In this document: in pieces, positions 26,477 to 36,081 of the stretch | Layout: every line of letters starts with the position of its first letter | How positions within the stretch are numbered: position 1 is the first letter of the stretch | Assembly: GCF_002998295.1 (NCBI RefSeq) | Contig: NZ_CP027226.1 | Coordinates: 62,001-126,000 of the forward strand | From: Fastidiosipila sanguinis | Lineage (GTDB): Bacteria > Bacillota > Clostridia > Saccharofermentanales > Fastidiosipilaceae | Direction: 5' to 3' | Length of the DNA stretch: 64,000 nucleotides | Notes under the pieces: model-generated | What the model was told of the DNA's origin: nothing | What the model saw: the letters and a program-made list of their open reading frames with translations, nothing else | The model's database searches: none | Program-made: the position numbers and the translations under genes

Positions 26477-27355
26477 ATGAATACTATTAGTGATAATAAA
26501 AAATATAAAAAACCAACAAAAGGCAAAGTTGCTAATATTGCATGGACTATAATTAAATATTTCTCAGTGATTGCAGTAGCAATAATTACTTTAATTCCAT
26601 TAGTTTCTATACTTGTAACTTCATTTAAAGATAATACTGAATATATGGAAACTAACGTAATGACGCCACCGCAAAACTGGTTTAATTTCTCTAATTTTAG
26701 TAGAGCTTTTCAGACAGCAAATATGGGCAGAGCTTTTATTAACTCAACTATAGTTTTAGTATCAGTTTTGTTTATTACGATTTTAATTGGTACGCAATTA
26801 GCTTATGTATTAAATAGGTTTAAATTTAGAGGAAACACGCTGATCAGAGCTTTATTCCTTTTTGCTGCACTTTTACCAGGAATTTCAATGCAAGTTACAG
26901 TGTATAAAATAATGACTTCTTTAGGACTTGTAAATAGCTTGCCTGGCTATATTCTTATGATGTCCGGTACTGATGTTATGTCAATATATATATTTATTCA
27001 GTTTATGGAGAATATTTCAATTTCATTAGATGAATCGGCAATTATTGATGGCGCTTCATTGTGGACTATATATTGGAAGATAATTTTGCCTCTGCTTAAA
27101 CCAGCAATTATAACAGCAAGTATCATTAAGGGTGTTGGTGTTTATAATGAATACTATTCAGCAAATTTATATTTACAGACTCCAGACTTAAGAACTGTTG
27201 CAATTTCTCTGTATTCTTTTGTTGGTCCAATGGGAAGCCAATACAACATGATTGCTGCAGGAGTAATTATTTCATTTATTCCAGCGTTGATAGTTTTCTT
27301 AATATTCCAAAAACAAATTTATAGTGGTATTACAGCCGGAGCTGTTAAGGGATAA
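26477..27355 (+). CDS. ABC sugar permease (mannan importer, subunit 2)
   Basis: Second membrane subunit, 292 residues, with about six spans and the family's EAA-type loop around LDESAIIDGASLWTIYWKIILPLL. It ends in the usual IYSGITAGAVKG. The 53-base gap from the first permease contains an AAGAGG ribosome site but no visible terminator. The epimerase gene follows after 25 bases, so uptake and intracellular processing are cotranscribed. Confidence 0.92.
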   Translation: MNTISDNKKYKKPTKGKVANIAWTIIKYFSVIAVAIITLIPLVSILVTSFKDNTEYMETNVMTPPQNWFNFSNFSRAFQTANMGRAFINSTIVLVSVLFITILIGTQLAYVLNRFKFRGNTLIRALFLFAALLPGISMQVTVYKIMTSLGLVNSLPGYILMMSGTDVMSIYIFIQFMENISISLDESAIIDGASLWTIYWKIILPLLKPAIITASIIKGVGVYNEYYSANLYLQTPDLRTVAISLYSFVGPMGSQYNMIAAGVIISFIPALIVFLIFQKQIYSGITAGAVKG

Positions 27356-27380
27356 AATTCTAATAATATAGAGGATAAAA

Positions 27381-28622
27381 ATGAAAGATAATATAAATAA
27401 TAAATTAAACGAGTTTGCAAGAGAACTTGATGATCATTTGCGAAGCAAAATAGCAAAATTTTGGGGAAGTTTAGTTGATCAAGATTATGGTGGTTTCTAT
27501 GGTTTTGTTGATTTTGACCTGAATGTTGAGAGAGAAAGTATTAAAGGATGCATTTTAAACAGTAGAATACTTTGGTTCTTTTCTAGTTTAGCTGAGCTAT
27601 ATAAAGATAATGCTGATTACAAAGCTGAAGTAGAGCAATATCTGGACTTAGCAAAAGTTGCTTATGATTTTCTTAAGGATAAATTTTGGGATAAAGAAAA
27701 TGATGGAGTTTATTGGTCAGTAGAATATAATGGTAAACCTTCAGATTCTTCCAAACACTGTTACAATCAAGCTTTTGCAATTTATGGATTAGTGAAATAT
27801 TACGAGGTTACTCAAGATGATGAAGTTCTAGAACTTGCTAACAAGTTGTTTTGGATAATAGAAAACAAATGTAGAGATAAGGATGGATACTTAGAGCAAT
27901 TCTCTTCTGACTTTACTGCCATAAGTAATGATAAATTGTCTGAAAATGGGGTAATTGCTGAGAGAACAATGAACACTCTTCTACATGTATTTGAAGCGTA
28001 TACAGAATTATATAGAGTAACTCAGCAAGAAGCAGTAGAACAAAAATTACTAGAAATAATAGCAATAATTGAAAGCAAAATCTTTAACTCAGAGAAAAGT
28101 AGGCAAGAAGTATTCTTTGATAAAGACTATAAGCCAATAATAGATTTACATTCATTTGGACACGATATAGAGACTTCTTGGTTGCTTGAATATGGTCTTA
28201 AAGTTTTAAATAGAGATGAAACTAAATATGATTTCAGTGAGAGCCAGAAGATTGTCGATAATCTAGCTGAAAAAACTTATGAATTGGCATTTGATGGTGC
28301 ATCACTAGCTAATGAATCTGAAAATGGTGTAGTAGATACTTCAAGAATTTGGTGGGTTCAAGCTGAAGCATGTCTAGGATTCTTCAATAAGTGGCAGAGG
28401 AATGAATCAGATATTAAATATTTGGATGCAAGTTTAGCAATTTGGGAATTTATCAAAAAGAATGTGGTTGATAGTAGACCAGGCAGTGAATGGTTCTGGT
28501 TGACAGATGAAAATGGTCAAGCTGTACCTGATAAACCAATTGTCGAGCCATGGAAGTGTCCTTATCACAATGGCCGAATGTGTATAGAAATAATCAAAAG
28601 AGTGAAAGAAAGGGAAGAATAA
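27381..28622 (+). CDS. Cellobiose 2-epimerase (AGE family)
   Basis: An epimerase of the N-acylglucosamine 2-epimerase/cellobiose 2-epimerase family, 413 residues, forming an (alpha/alpha)6 barrel. In mannan metabolism this enzyme converts beta-1,4-mannobiose to mannosyl-glucose. Recognisable motifs with conserved His and Trp residues are [12 protein letters not shown] near the N-terminus, [46 protein letters not shown] and [14 protein letters not shown] at the end. The last motif is typical of cellobiose 2-epimerases rather than renin-binding-protein types. It stands directly before the GH130_1-like gene (stop and start separated by one base), which uses the product. Confidence 0.9.
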   Translation: MKDNINNKLNEFARELDDHLRSKIAKFWGSLVDQDYGGFYGFVDFDLNVERESIKGCILNSRILWFFSSLAELYKDNADYKAEVEQYLDLAKVAYDFLKDKFWDKENDGVYWSVEYNGKPSDSSKHCYNQAFAIYGLVKYYEVTQDDEVLELANKLFWIIENKCRDKDGYLEQFSSDFTAISNDKLSENGVIAERTMNTLLHVFEAYTELYRVTQQEAVEQKLLEIIAIIESKIFNSEKSRQEVFFDKDYKPIIDLHSFGHDIETSWLLEYGLKVLNRDETKYDFSESQKIVDNLAEKTYELAFDGASLANESENGVVDTSRIWWVQAEACLGFFNKWQRNESDIKYLDASLAIWEFIKKNVVDSRPGSEWFWLTDENGQAVPDKPIVEPWKCPYHNGRMCIEIIKRVKEREE

Positions 28623-28623
28623 A

Positions 28624-29802
28624 ATGATTCATGAGAGATATTTTGAATTGTTGAAGGAACAAGAGGAATTATTGTCAAAAAAGAATCATGCCTTAGAAAG
28701 TAAGAATGGCATTTTTGAAAGATATGAAAATCCAGTTCTAACTAGAGAGCATGCACCTGTTTTTTGGCGATATGATATTGATTCTGAGTCTAATCCAAAA
28801 TTTCTTGAAAGACTAGGAATTAATGCGGTATTTAACTCAGGAGCAATATATTTGAATGGCAAATATTATTTAGTGCCTAGAGTCGAAGGTAATGATAGAA
28901 AATCATTTTTTGCAGTAGCTGAAAGCGATAATGGTATCGATAATTTCAGATTCTGGGATTATCCAATTCTTTTAGAAGACATTGTTCCAGAAGAAACTAA
29001 TGTTTACGATATGAGATTAACCCAACATGAAGATGGTTATATATACGGAATATTCTGTTCTGAAAGTCATGATGATAGCTCCAATGATATATCTGCAGCA
29101 GTAGCTCAAGCAGGGATTGTAAGAACTAAAGACCTTAAAAATTGGGAAAGATTACCAAACTTGAAGACTCTTAGATCTGACCAACAGAGAAATGTTGTTT
29201 TACACCCTGAATTTGTTGATGGTAAATATGCTTTCTACACAAGACCTATGGACGATTTTATTGAAACTGGTTCTGGTGGAGGTATTGGTTTTGGACTCTC
29301 AGAAAGTATAGAAAACGCTGTAATTGATGAAGAGATTATAGTAAGTAAAAGAAAATACCACACGATTACTGAAGCTAAAAATGGTGCTGGTGCAGTACCA
29401 ATTAAAACTGACAAAGGTTGGATCCATATAGCTCATGGAGTACGTAACACAGCAGCAGGCTTAAGGTATGTATTATATTGCTTCGCGACAGATTTGAATG
29501 ATCCTAAGAGGTTGATTGCTGAACCTTCAGGTATGTTCCTCGGACCTCTTGGCGGTGAAAGAGTTGGTGATGTAAGTAACGTAGCTTTCACGAATGGAGC
29601 TATTGTAAACGAAAATAATGAAGTATTTATTTATTATGCTGCGTCTGATACTAGACTTCATGTAGCAACTACAACAATAGATAAATTAGTAGATTATGTA
29701 TTTAATACACCAGAAGATCCATTGAGGTCTGTAGATTGTGTAAAACAAAGAATTTCATTAATAGAAAAAAACAAGAAATTATTATCAGAGAAGGAGAAAT
29801 AA
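28624..29802 (+). CDS. GH130_1 beta-1,4-mannosyl-glucose phosphorylase
   Basis: An inverting phosphorylase that converts 4-O-beta-mannosyl-glucose plus phosphate to mannose 1-phosphate and glucose. The 392-residue, five-bladed propeller protein has the catalytic Asp129 in [16 protein letters not shown], close to Asp131 of the Bacteroides fragilis enzyme. [21 protein letters not shown] and [18 protein letters not shown] are typical of subfamily GH130_1. It follows the epimerase by one base and precedes the second GH130 gene by one base. Together with the epimerase it forms the known mannobiose-to-mannose 1-phosphate pathway. Confidence 0.9.
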   Translation: MIHERYFELLKEQEELLSKKNHALESKNGIFERYENPVLTREHAPVFWRYDIDSESNPKFLERLGINAVFNSGAIYLNGKYYLVPRVEGNDRKSFFAVAESDNGIDNFRFWDYPILLEDIVPEETNVYDMRLTQHEDGYIYGIFCSESHDDSSNDISAAVAQAGIVRTKDLKNWERLPNLKTLRSDQQRNVVLHPEFVDGKYAFYTRPMDDFIETGSGGGIGFGLSESIENAVIDEEIIVSKRKYHTITEAKNGAGAVPIKTDKGWIHIAHGVRNTAAGLRYVLYCFATDLNDPKRLIAEPSGMFLGPLGGERVGDVSNVAFTNGAIVNENNEVFIYYAASDTRLHVATTTIDKLVDYVFNTPEDPLRSVDCVKQRISLIEKNKKLLSEKEK

Positions 29803-29803
29803 T

Positions 29804-30826
29804 ATGAAATACAAAATGATTTCAGAACCAGTAGCAAACATGCCATGGCAAGAAAAACCAGAGAATCTAAAAGGAGTACCTGTATGGAGATATGATCAAA
29901 ATCCAATCATTGATCGTAACCCTATTCCAGGTGTAGTTGCAAGAATTTTCAATAGTGCTGTTATACCTTATGAAGGTAAATTCATAGGAGTATTTAGAGG
30001 TGAGCAAGTTGATGGAATTCCAGGAATTTATTTAGGATATAGTGACGATGCTATTAATTGGAAATTTGAGGAAGAAAAAATTCAATTTGTAAATGAAAAC
30101 GGCGAACCATTTATGCCAAGATATGCCTATGATCCAAGATTAGTAAAAGTAGAGGATACATATTATATTATGTGGTGCCAAGATTTTTATGGTGCCTCAA
30201 TTGGATTAGCTACAACTACAGATTTTAAGACTTTTACAAGAATAGAAAATCCATTTATTCCATTCAATAGAAATGCTGTACTCTTCCCTCGTAAAATTAA
30301 TGATAAATTTGTAATGTTATCTAGACCTTCAGATAGTGGACATACTCCATTTGGTGATATTTTCTTAAGTGAAAGTCCAGACATGACTTACTGGGGTAAA
30401 CACAGACATGTTATGTCACCAAGTTCTGCCTGGTGGGAATCAGTAAAAATTGGTGGTGGAGCAGCTCCTATAGAAACATCCGAAGGATGGTTATTGTTCT
30501 ACCACGGTGTAACAGGAACTTGTAACGGACTTGTATACTCAATCGGTGCAGCGATATTAGATATTGATAACCCTTCAATTGTTAAATATAGATGTAATAA
30601 CTTCATTTTGACACCAGAAAACTGGTATGAAGAAAGAGGTTTTGTACCTAATGTTGCTTTCCCTTGTGCAACTATCCATGATTCAGAAACTGGTAGAATT
30701 GCAATTTATTATGGAGCAGCTGATAGCTATGTAGCGTTGGCATTTACACAACTAGACGATATTATTGACTATATAAAAGAAAACAATAGTGTATCTGAAA
30801 CTGATACTGAGATTGGAATAAGATGA
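29804..30826 (+). CDS. GH130_2 beta-1,4-manno-oligosaccharide phosphorylase
   Basis: A second inverting GH130 phosphorylase, 340 residues, expected to shorten manno-oligosaccharides from the non-reducing end and release mannose 1-phosphate. The catalytic Asp110 lies in YAYDPRLVKVEDTYY. The shorter length, the ARIFNSAVIPYEGKFIGVFRGE opening and the WWESVKIGGGAAPIETSEGWLLFYHGV region fit subfamily GH130_2. AAGGAG precedes the ATG. Its stop overlaps the start of the CE2-like gene (ATGA). It complements the GH130_1 enzyme, which is specific for the epimerised disaccharide. Confidence 0.9.
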   Translation: MKYKMISEPVANMPWQEKPENLKGVPVWRYDQNPIIDRNPIPGVVARIFNSAVIPYEGKFIGVFRGEQVDGIPGIYLGYSDDAINWKFEEEKIQFVNENGEPFMPRYAYDPRLVKVEDTYYIMWCQDFYGASIGLATTTDFKTFTRIENPFIPFNRNAVLFPRKINDKFVMLSRPSDSGHTPFGDIFLSESPDMTYWGKHRHVMSPSSAWWESVKIGGGAAPIETSEGWLLFYHGVTGTCNGLVYSIGAAILDIDNPSIVKYRCNNFILTPENWYEERGFVPNVAFPCATIHDSETGRIAIYYGAADSYVALAFTQLDDIIDYIKENNSVSETDTEIGIR

Positions 30827-31872
30827 TAATTTCTGCAAAAAATGAATTATTAAAGTATAGCGGTAGGATAGATCATTCTAGCTCTGAATGGGCTAGGATG
30901 ATTTATGCTTCTTCATTTGTAAAGATAAAATTTATAGGTAATGGAATTTCTGTAGAAATAGAAAATCATAATCAATATTGGACTAATTTCCTTGGCGTAA
31001 TAATTGATGGAGTGCAAAATAAAGTTGAAATATCTTCGGAGAAAGGACGTAAAACGTACATTCTAGCTGAAAATTTGGATTTTAAAGAGCATGAATTAAT
31101 ATTGTTTAAGAGACAAGATGCATGTCATGTTTTAGATATTTATTCATTTGAAATACTAGGAAATGATTGTGAGATTCTTCCATGTACCATAAATAATAAT
31201 AGAAGAATAGAAGTATTTGGTGATAGTGTTTCTTGTGGTGAAGTAGCTGAAGCTGTTGATTATGTTGGTAAAAGTGATCCTGAGCATATAGGTCAATACT
31301 CAAATTCATGGTATTCATATGGTTGGATTTTGGCAAGAATGTTAGGAGCAGAAATTCATACAACAGCACAAGGTGGGATCGCCTTGATGGATGGGACAGG
31401 TTATTTTTGTGGACCAGATTACATTGGTATGGAGTCTGTTTATGATAAGCTTCAATATAATCCTCAAATTTTAGAAACTAGTGAGTGGGATTTTGATCTA
31501 TATGAACCTCATCTTGCTATTATCGCAATTGGTCAAAATGATAGCCATCCTGAAAGTTTTATGGCAGATGACTATGATGGCGAAAAGTCTAAGCTTTGGA
31601 GAGCAAAATATGAGAAATTTATTCGAACTCTCATGGAGTTTTATCCAAGAACTCATTTTATTTTAATAACGACTCTGCTTAATCATGATGCGGCTTGGGA
31701 TAGAGCAATTGAGGATGTTAAAAATAGTATATCCAACGATCGTGTGCACCATTATGTGTTTTCACGAAATGGTTCGGCAACTCCCGGACACCCACGTATT
31801 AGTGAAGCCCAAGAAATGGCAGATGAACTTTATAATTACATAGAAGAAATAGATGATCTTTGGAGTTTTTAA
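30823..31872 (+). CDS. CE2-like acetyl-mannan esterase
   Basis: A two-domain acetylesterase of 349 residues. An N-terminal jelly-roll domain (about 1-120) is followed by an SGNH-hydrolase domain. The nucleophile is Ser135 in FGDSVSCGE, the oxyanion Asn is in IGQND, and His323 is in TPGHPRISEAQ. This order (jelly-roll then SGNH with a Ser-His dyad) is that of carbohydrate esterase family 2. No signal peptide, so it acts on imported oligosaccharides. In the Roseburia mannan pathway the CE2 enzyme removes 3-O-, 4-O- and 6-O-acetyl groups and works with a CE17 partner. It overlaps the GH130_2 gene by 4 bases and the next esterase by one base. Confidence 0.82.
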   Translation: MIISAKNELLKYSGRIDHSSSEWARMIYASSFVKIKFIGNGISVEIENHNQYWTNFLGVIIDGVQNKVEISSEKGRKTYILAENLDFKEHELILFKRQDACHVLDIYSFEILGNDCEILPCTINNNRRIEVFGDSVSCGEVAEAVDYVGKSDPEHIGQYSNSWYSYGWILARMLGAEIHTTAQGGIALMDGTGYFCGPDYIGMESVYDKLQYNPQILETSEWDFDLYEPHLAIIAIGQNDSHPESFMADDYDGEKSKLWRAKYEKFIRTLMEFYPRTHFILITTLLNHDAAWDRAIEDVKNSISNDRVHHYVFSRNGSATPGHPRISEAQEMADELYNYIEEIDDLWSF

Positions 31873-33008
31873 TGGTTAATTTTGACAAGAATGAAATAGA
31901 TTATAAATCCGGAGTATTAAATACGGGTAATCTGTATATTTGGAAAAATTTATTCGATAAAGCTAAATCTAAAAAAGAGTTGAATGTAGGTTTTCTTGGT
32001 GGTTCAATAACACAAGGATCTTTAGCCAGCTCTGAAAGTAATACATATGTAAGTAAATTCTCACAGAAACTAAAAGAAGAGTTAAATTTAAATGAAATTA
32101 ATTTTATCAATGCTGGTATAGGAGCAACTGATTCTCATTTTGGAGTAGCTCGTGTTGGCTATGATCTTTTGAGACATGATTTAGATCTAATAATTATTGA
32201 GTTTTCTGTAAATGATGACGAGAATGATTTTTATTTGGAAACATATGAAGGATTGTTGAGGAGAATCATTAGTTTTAATCCTGAGATTACTATTCTTCTC
32301 TTGCATAATGTTGAATATAGTAGTGGCAGAACGGCAGAGAGAATTCATAGCAAATTAGCCAGACACTATAATCTAACTAGTGTAAGTATGAAAGATTCTG
32401 TGTATAAATATCTAAAAGATAATGATCTTTTAGAGGCGGTTTCAGAAGATGGATTGCATCCTAATGACTTAGGAATGGAGTTAATCTCAGAGCTTTTGCT
32501 TAGCTTTATTCAGGATGTAAGGAGAAAAGTAGCGACTTATAGTGGTACTGAACTTTATAATTGTTTGAAAGAACCAATTACTAAAAATAGATATGAAAAC
32601 TCTATAATCTTTAATCAAAAAAATTCTGAACCGAAACTAAATGGATTTAAACCAATGCAATTAGAAAAGGAAGCAATTAAAGATGTTTTTAAAGGTGGAT
32701 GGTATAGCCAAGAAAAAGGTTCAAAGATAAACTTTAACATTTGGGGCAAAGATATATATGCTCAATTCAAAAAGACTATAATTCAACCAGCTCCAATTCT
32801 TAATTATAAAATTTATAGTAAAAATGAAAAGTTAATTGTTAGTGGTCAACTTGATGCTAATTTTGATGAAACTTGGGGAGATAAGCTTTTTATACAAGAG
32901 CTTGTATCAGGTTTAGAGTTAGCGGAGTATAAAGTTGAATTTGAGATTGACTCTGAGACTGCAGGTCTGAAAGCTCCATTTGAATTGATTTCACTAATCG
33001 TCAATTGA
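31872..33008 (+). CDS. CE17-like acetyl-mannan esterase (SGNH plus C-terminal beta domain)
   Basis: A second acetylesterase with opposite architecture: SGNH domain first (about 30-215), then a beta-sandwich domain (about 230-378) resembling a CBM35-like module. Ser45 is in FLGGSITQGS, the Asn block reads FSVNDDEN, and Asp193/His196 are in SEDGLHPNDLG. In Roseburia the comparable CE17 enzyme removes 2-O-acetyl groups and has a SGNH-CBM35 arrangement. I start at ATG 31872 (378 residues), which overlaps the previous stop as TAATG and has GGAG 6 bases upstream. An in-frame TTG at 31860 overlaps that ribosome site. No signal peptide. Family assignment rests on architecture and context. Confidence 0.8.
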   Translation: MVNFDKNEIDYKSGVLNTGNLYIWKNLFDKAKSKKELNVGFLGGSITQGSLASSESNTYVSKFSQKLKEELNLNEINFINAGIGATDSHFGVARVGYDLLRHDLDLIIIEFSVNDDENDFYLETYEGLLRRIISFNPEITILLLHNVEYSSGRTAERIHSKLARHYNLTSVSMKDSVYKYLKDNDLLEAVSEDGLHPNDLGMELISELLLSFIQDVRRKVATYSGTELYNCLKEPITKNRYENSIIFNQKNSEPKLNGFKPMQLEKEAIKDVFKGGWYSQEKGSKINFNIWGKDIYAQFKKTIIQPAPILNYKIYSKNEKLIVSGQLDANFDETWGDKLFIQELVSGLELAEYKVEFEIDSETAGLKAPFELISLIVN

Positions 33009-33044
33009 TTAAAAACTTCAGTATATGAAATATGGTTAACTTCA

Positions 33045-33076
33045 GCAGTTCTACAATCAAGTAGAACTGCTTTTTT
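33045..33076 (+). terminator. Intrinsic terminator ending the mannan operon
   Basis: GCAGTTCTAC (33045-33054) pairs perfectly with GTAGAACTGC (33061-33070) around a 6-base loop, followed by TTTTTT. It also lies just downstream of the convergent ArsR-type gene. Confidence 0.9.
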
Positions 33077-33109
33077 ATTGCTGAAGGTAAAACCTAAAAA
33101 ATCTATAAT

Positions 33110-34075
33110 TTATATAACACTAGCCTCAACTCTTTTAGTAGAAATTTCAAGTTTTAATGCTTGTGGGTGATTGCCAAATTTTTCACCAAAGAGGTTAATT
33201 CCTCCAGCGGTCTTTTTCTCACCGGCAGCAGTTTTTTTGTCTCCACGGACTACAAGTTTGAAGCTCAAATAATCCTTGCTGAGGTCTAAATCGCCAAGGT
33301 TCAAATTTTCCGCAGGTGAAGAATTAATATATGCTTTACTATTATCTAGAGAAATATTGTGCAAAATTCCGTGTTGAGTCCTGCCATTTGACCACCATTC
33401 TGGATTGAGTATCCCTCTAGATCCGCCAAAGTCACCTTCGGAATGGATAGTTCCACAATATTTATTATCTAGGTAAACTTCAATGTCTGAAGGCCAATTG
33501 TTGTTATACCCAGGAGCTTCTGAACATAACTCCAAAGATATATTTAAGCTGGTTATTTCTTGGTTTTGATATTGTTTCATGGGGAATCTATATTCAATGG
33601 ATCCGGATTGAAACCAGAGAATTTGAGCTTGATTTCTTTGATTGTCAAAAAAGGCTGAAGTGTCATCTTCAATACCTATATATCCAGTTTCAGAACATAT
33701 GCCTGAAGGACTAGTAATATCACAGTCAAAATAATTACCTATAGACATTGGGATTATATATTGGGTCACATCTTGAGGTTTGTAATAAATTTGGCTATCT
33801 ATATAAATTCCTTGGAATATTACACCACATATTTTCTGAGAGCCTCTTGCTCCAGGTTGTTCCGTGCAAGAGATTAAGTCTGCCTTTTCTAATATATGAA
33901 CGTGATTAGCAATAGTGGAAAGAGGTAAGCCTAATTTTTCGGATAACTCAGAAAGATTACAAGATTTATCTAAAAGTATTTTTAAAATTTCTAATCTAGC
34001 TTCAGAGGCTAAAGCTCTGCTAACCTGATAGGTTTTATCAATATTATTTAAATTTAGATATATTCTTTTTTTCAT
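33110..34075 (-). CDS. ArsR-type regulator with long sensor domain
   Basis: A transcription regulator of 321 residues. An N-terminal winged helix of the ArsR type (about 15-90) shows ASEARLEILKILL, a LSELSEKLGLPLSTIANHVHILEKADLI recognition region and no obvious metal-binding Cys pair. The remaining 230 residues are beta-rich and Trp-containing (IYYKPQDVTQYIIPMSIGNYFDCDITSPSG, WWSNGRTQHGI) and may bind a carbohydrate; classical ArsR proteins are only about 100 residues. AAAGGA precedes the ATG. It is divergent from the GH43/GH2/transporter genes with a 27-base dyad between them, and probably regulates that operon. Ligand unknown. Confidence 0.8.
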   Translation of the reverse strand: MKKRIYLNLNNIDKTYQVSRALASEARLEILKILLDKSCNLSELSEKLGLPLSTIANHVHILEKADLISCTEQPGARGSQKICGVIFQGIYIDSQIYYKPQDVTQYIIPMSIGNYFDCDITSPSGICSETGYIGIEDDTSAFFDNQRNQAQILWFQSGSIEYRFPMKQYQNQEITSLNISLELCSEAPGYNNNWPSDIEVYLDNKYCGTIHSEGDFGGSRGILNPEWWSNGRTQHGILHNISLDNSKAYINSSPAENLNLGDLDLSKDYLSFKLVVRGDKKTAAGEKKTAGGINLFGEKFGNHPQALKLEISTKRVEASVI

Positions 34076-34430
34076 AAGTTATCCTTTCTAAGTGGACAAT
34101 ATATGGTTTTGTCTTTGATTTTTTACCATACTAGAAACACATCCATAACTCAATATATTTATGCCTAATTTTCAATAAATACATGTGTAAATTAAATTAT
34201 ATTGCAGGATATTTAATTATTTCGTTTGTTTAGTTACAAATTATTTGTAGCTAAATTAAAATAAAACGCTATTTTTGTGTGATTGTACTAAAAATAATTC
34301 TGTATCTTGTCGTTTTGTCAATTTAATAAGAATTTTTAAAGGCTTAAAATTATTACATAAAGTATTAGTACAAATTTTTTGATGCTTTGTTTAATCCAAA
34401 GCCTACCCCAAGAAGAATGAGGTACAAAAA
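34076..34430. promoter_or_regulatory. Divergent control region, ArsR-type regulator / GH43 operon
   Basis: A 355-base gene-free and very AT-rich stretch. The one strong element is the dyad at 34229-34255. TTGTCA (34315-34320) is a possible -35 for the rightward operon, but no matching -10 is evident. No RNA gene or small ORF is convincing. Confidence 0.5.
34229..34255. promoter_or_regulatory. Candidate operator for the ArsR-type regulator
   Basis: TTTAGTTACAAA (34229-34240) and TTTGTAGCTAAA (34244-34255) form a 12-3-12 inverted repeat with one mismatch. ArsR/SmtB proteins typically bind imperfect inverted repeats of about 12-2-12, so this is the natural target for the divergently encoded regulator. 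Binding itself is inferred. Confidence 0.6.
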
Positions 34431-36065
34431 ATGAATAGAAAGATAAAAAATGTATCTATAAAGCTTATTTTCATCGTTCTGATTATGTTTTTAGTCTCTT
34501 GTAATGGTAAATCCAGTAACGAAAGTACCATTAAAGAAAATGAAAACTTAGATGGTAAGAATAATAGTATTGAGAGCGAAGGTGAAGTCAGTATGGAAGC
34601 AAACAATGAATTAAATTTTGTATTAGCAAAAGATATTTCTAAAGATGATGAGACTTTCTTTTATAGTAATCCATCACGTATTAATGGAATTGGTGATCCG
34701 TTTATAATTCGTGACCATAAGACTGGTGTATATACAGTTATTGCTACCTCAGCAAGTATTGGATTCTATGGTTGGGATAGTGAAGATCTTGTAAATTGGG
34801 GAAGTAAGCATTGGGTCTACCAAAGACCTGAGAATACTTGGTCCACTGATTCATACTGGGCACCAGAAGTAGTATTTTACAATGATGCATATTACATGTT
34901 CTACACCGCGAGAGATAAATCTGGAAGATTGTTAATCTCTGTTGCAAAATCTGATTCTGCTGCAGGTCCATATGAGGATGTTAGTCCAGAAAAGCCAGTA
35001 TTTGATTTCGGTTATGCAATCATTGATGCTTCAGTTTTCGTAGATGATGATGGTAGAGCATATCTTTATTATGCAAAAGATTGTTCTGAGAATGTCATAA
35101 ATGGACAGCATGTTAGTGAAGTTTATGGTGTTGAGTTAAATGAAGACTTATTATCAATTAAGAGTGAACCAGTTCTTTTAACACGACCAGATAGTAGATG
35201 GGAAAATCCTCAAGGAGACTGGGCGTGGAACGAAGGTCCAATTGTACAAAAACATAATAATGAATATTATCTAGCTTACTCAGCAAACATGTTTGAATCT
35301 CCAGCTTATTCTGTAGGTTATGCGAAATCAGCAAACCCTCTAGGTCCTTATGAGAAAGCTCAAGAGAATCCAATTCTAGCTACAAAGCAATTGGAAGGAA
35401 TATCTGGATCTGGACACCATAGTTATTTCAACTCCCCTGATGGCACTGAGTTATTTACTGCTTATCACACACATACAGTTCCTCAAAAACCTTCAGGAAA
35501 TAGACAATTAGCAATTGATAGAGCTTTATACACAGAAGATGGCAAATTTGTTGTTAATGGTCCAACTGAATCATATTTACCAGCACCAGCGAATGATAAG
35601 CAAAGAGTACTGCTAGGTTCAGAGATTAGTGATATTCAATTGTCAGAAGCAGCCACAGCTTTATCAGAAGCTAGCGGTGATGATGCAAGCAGTCTAGAAT
35701 TAGCCAAACTATTTGATGGAATTCTGTCAATTCATCCAGATCAAAAAGTTAACGATGTAAATATTCAGACAGAGGCTGATGGAAATATAGAAATAAAAAT
35801 TACTCTTCAAGAAGAACATAACTTGGCTGCTATTTGCTTGGTTAGCTCTTCACAAAAGGACAATAACATTGCCAATATAAGTCTAAAAATTAATGACAAG
35901 GTATCAAACCTAGGAGAACTTGAAGGTACAAATCCAAGGAATCATACTTTGGCAGGTAAGTTTGATCCTATTACAAGTAATGAAATTGTATTAATTATTG
36001 AGCCAAAAGATGCGAGCTCTCCAATTTCATTATCTGAAATTTACATAAGTGAAAAATTAAATTAA
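34431..36065 (+). CDS. Surface GH43 glycosidase lipoprotein
   Basis: A GH43 family inverting glycosidase, probably an alpha-L-arabinofuranosidase, arabinanase or beta-xylosidase. The 544-residue protein begins with a signal peptide ending in the lipobox LVSC (Cys24), then a polar linker rich in Asn, Glu and Ser (25-60), so it is anchored outside the cell. The five-bladed propeller carries the general base Asp89 in IGDPFI, the pKa-modulating Asp199 in IIDASVF and the acid Glu268 in WNEGPIV. A C-terminal beta domain (about 390-544) may bind carbohydrate. It is the only extracellular glycosidase among the three loci. The exact linkage is not decided by sequence. Confidence 0.85.
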   Translation: MNRKIKNVSIKLIFIVLIMFLVSCNGKSSNESTIKENENLDGKNNSIESEGEVSMEANNELNFVLAKDISKDDETFFYSNPSRINGIGDPFIIRDHKTGVYTVIATSASIGFYGWDSEDLVNWGSKHWVYQRPENTWSTDSYWAPEVVFYNDAYYMFYTARDKSGRLLISVAKSDSAAGPYEDVSPEKPVFDFGYAIIDASVFVDDDGRAYLYYAKDCSENVINGQHVSEVYGVELNEDLLSIKSEPVLLTRPDSRWENPQGDWAWNEGPIVQKHNNEYYLAYSANMFESPAYSVGYAKSANPLGPYEKAQENPILATKQLEGISGSGHHSYFNSPDGTELFTAYHTHTVPQKPSGNRQLAIDRALYTEDGKFVVNGPTESYLPAPANDKQRVLLGSEISDIQLSEAATALSEASGDDASSLELAKLFDGILSIHPDQKVNDVNIQTEADGNIEIKITLQEEHNLAAICLVSSSQKDNNIANISLKINDKVSNLGELEGTNPRNHTLAGKFDPITSNEIVLIIEPKDASSPISLSEIYISEKLN

Positions 36066-36081
36066 GGAAAGGTGTAATGTT

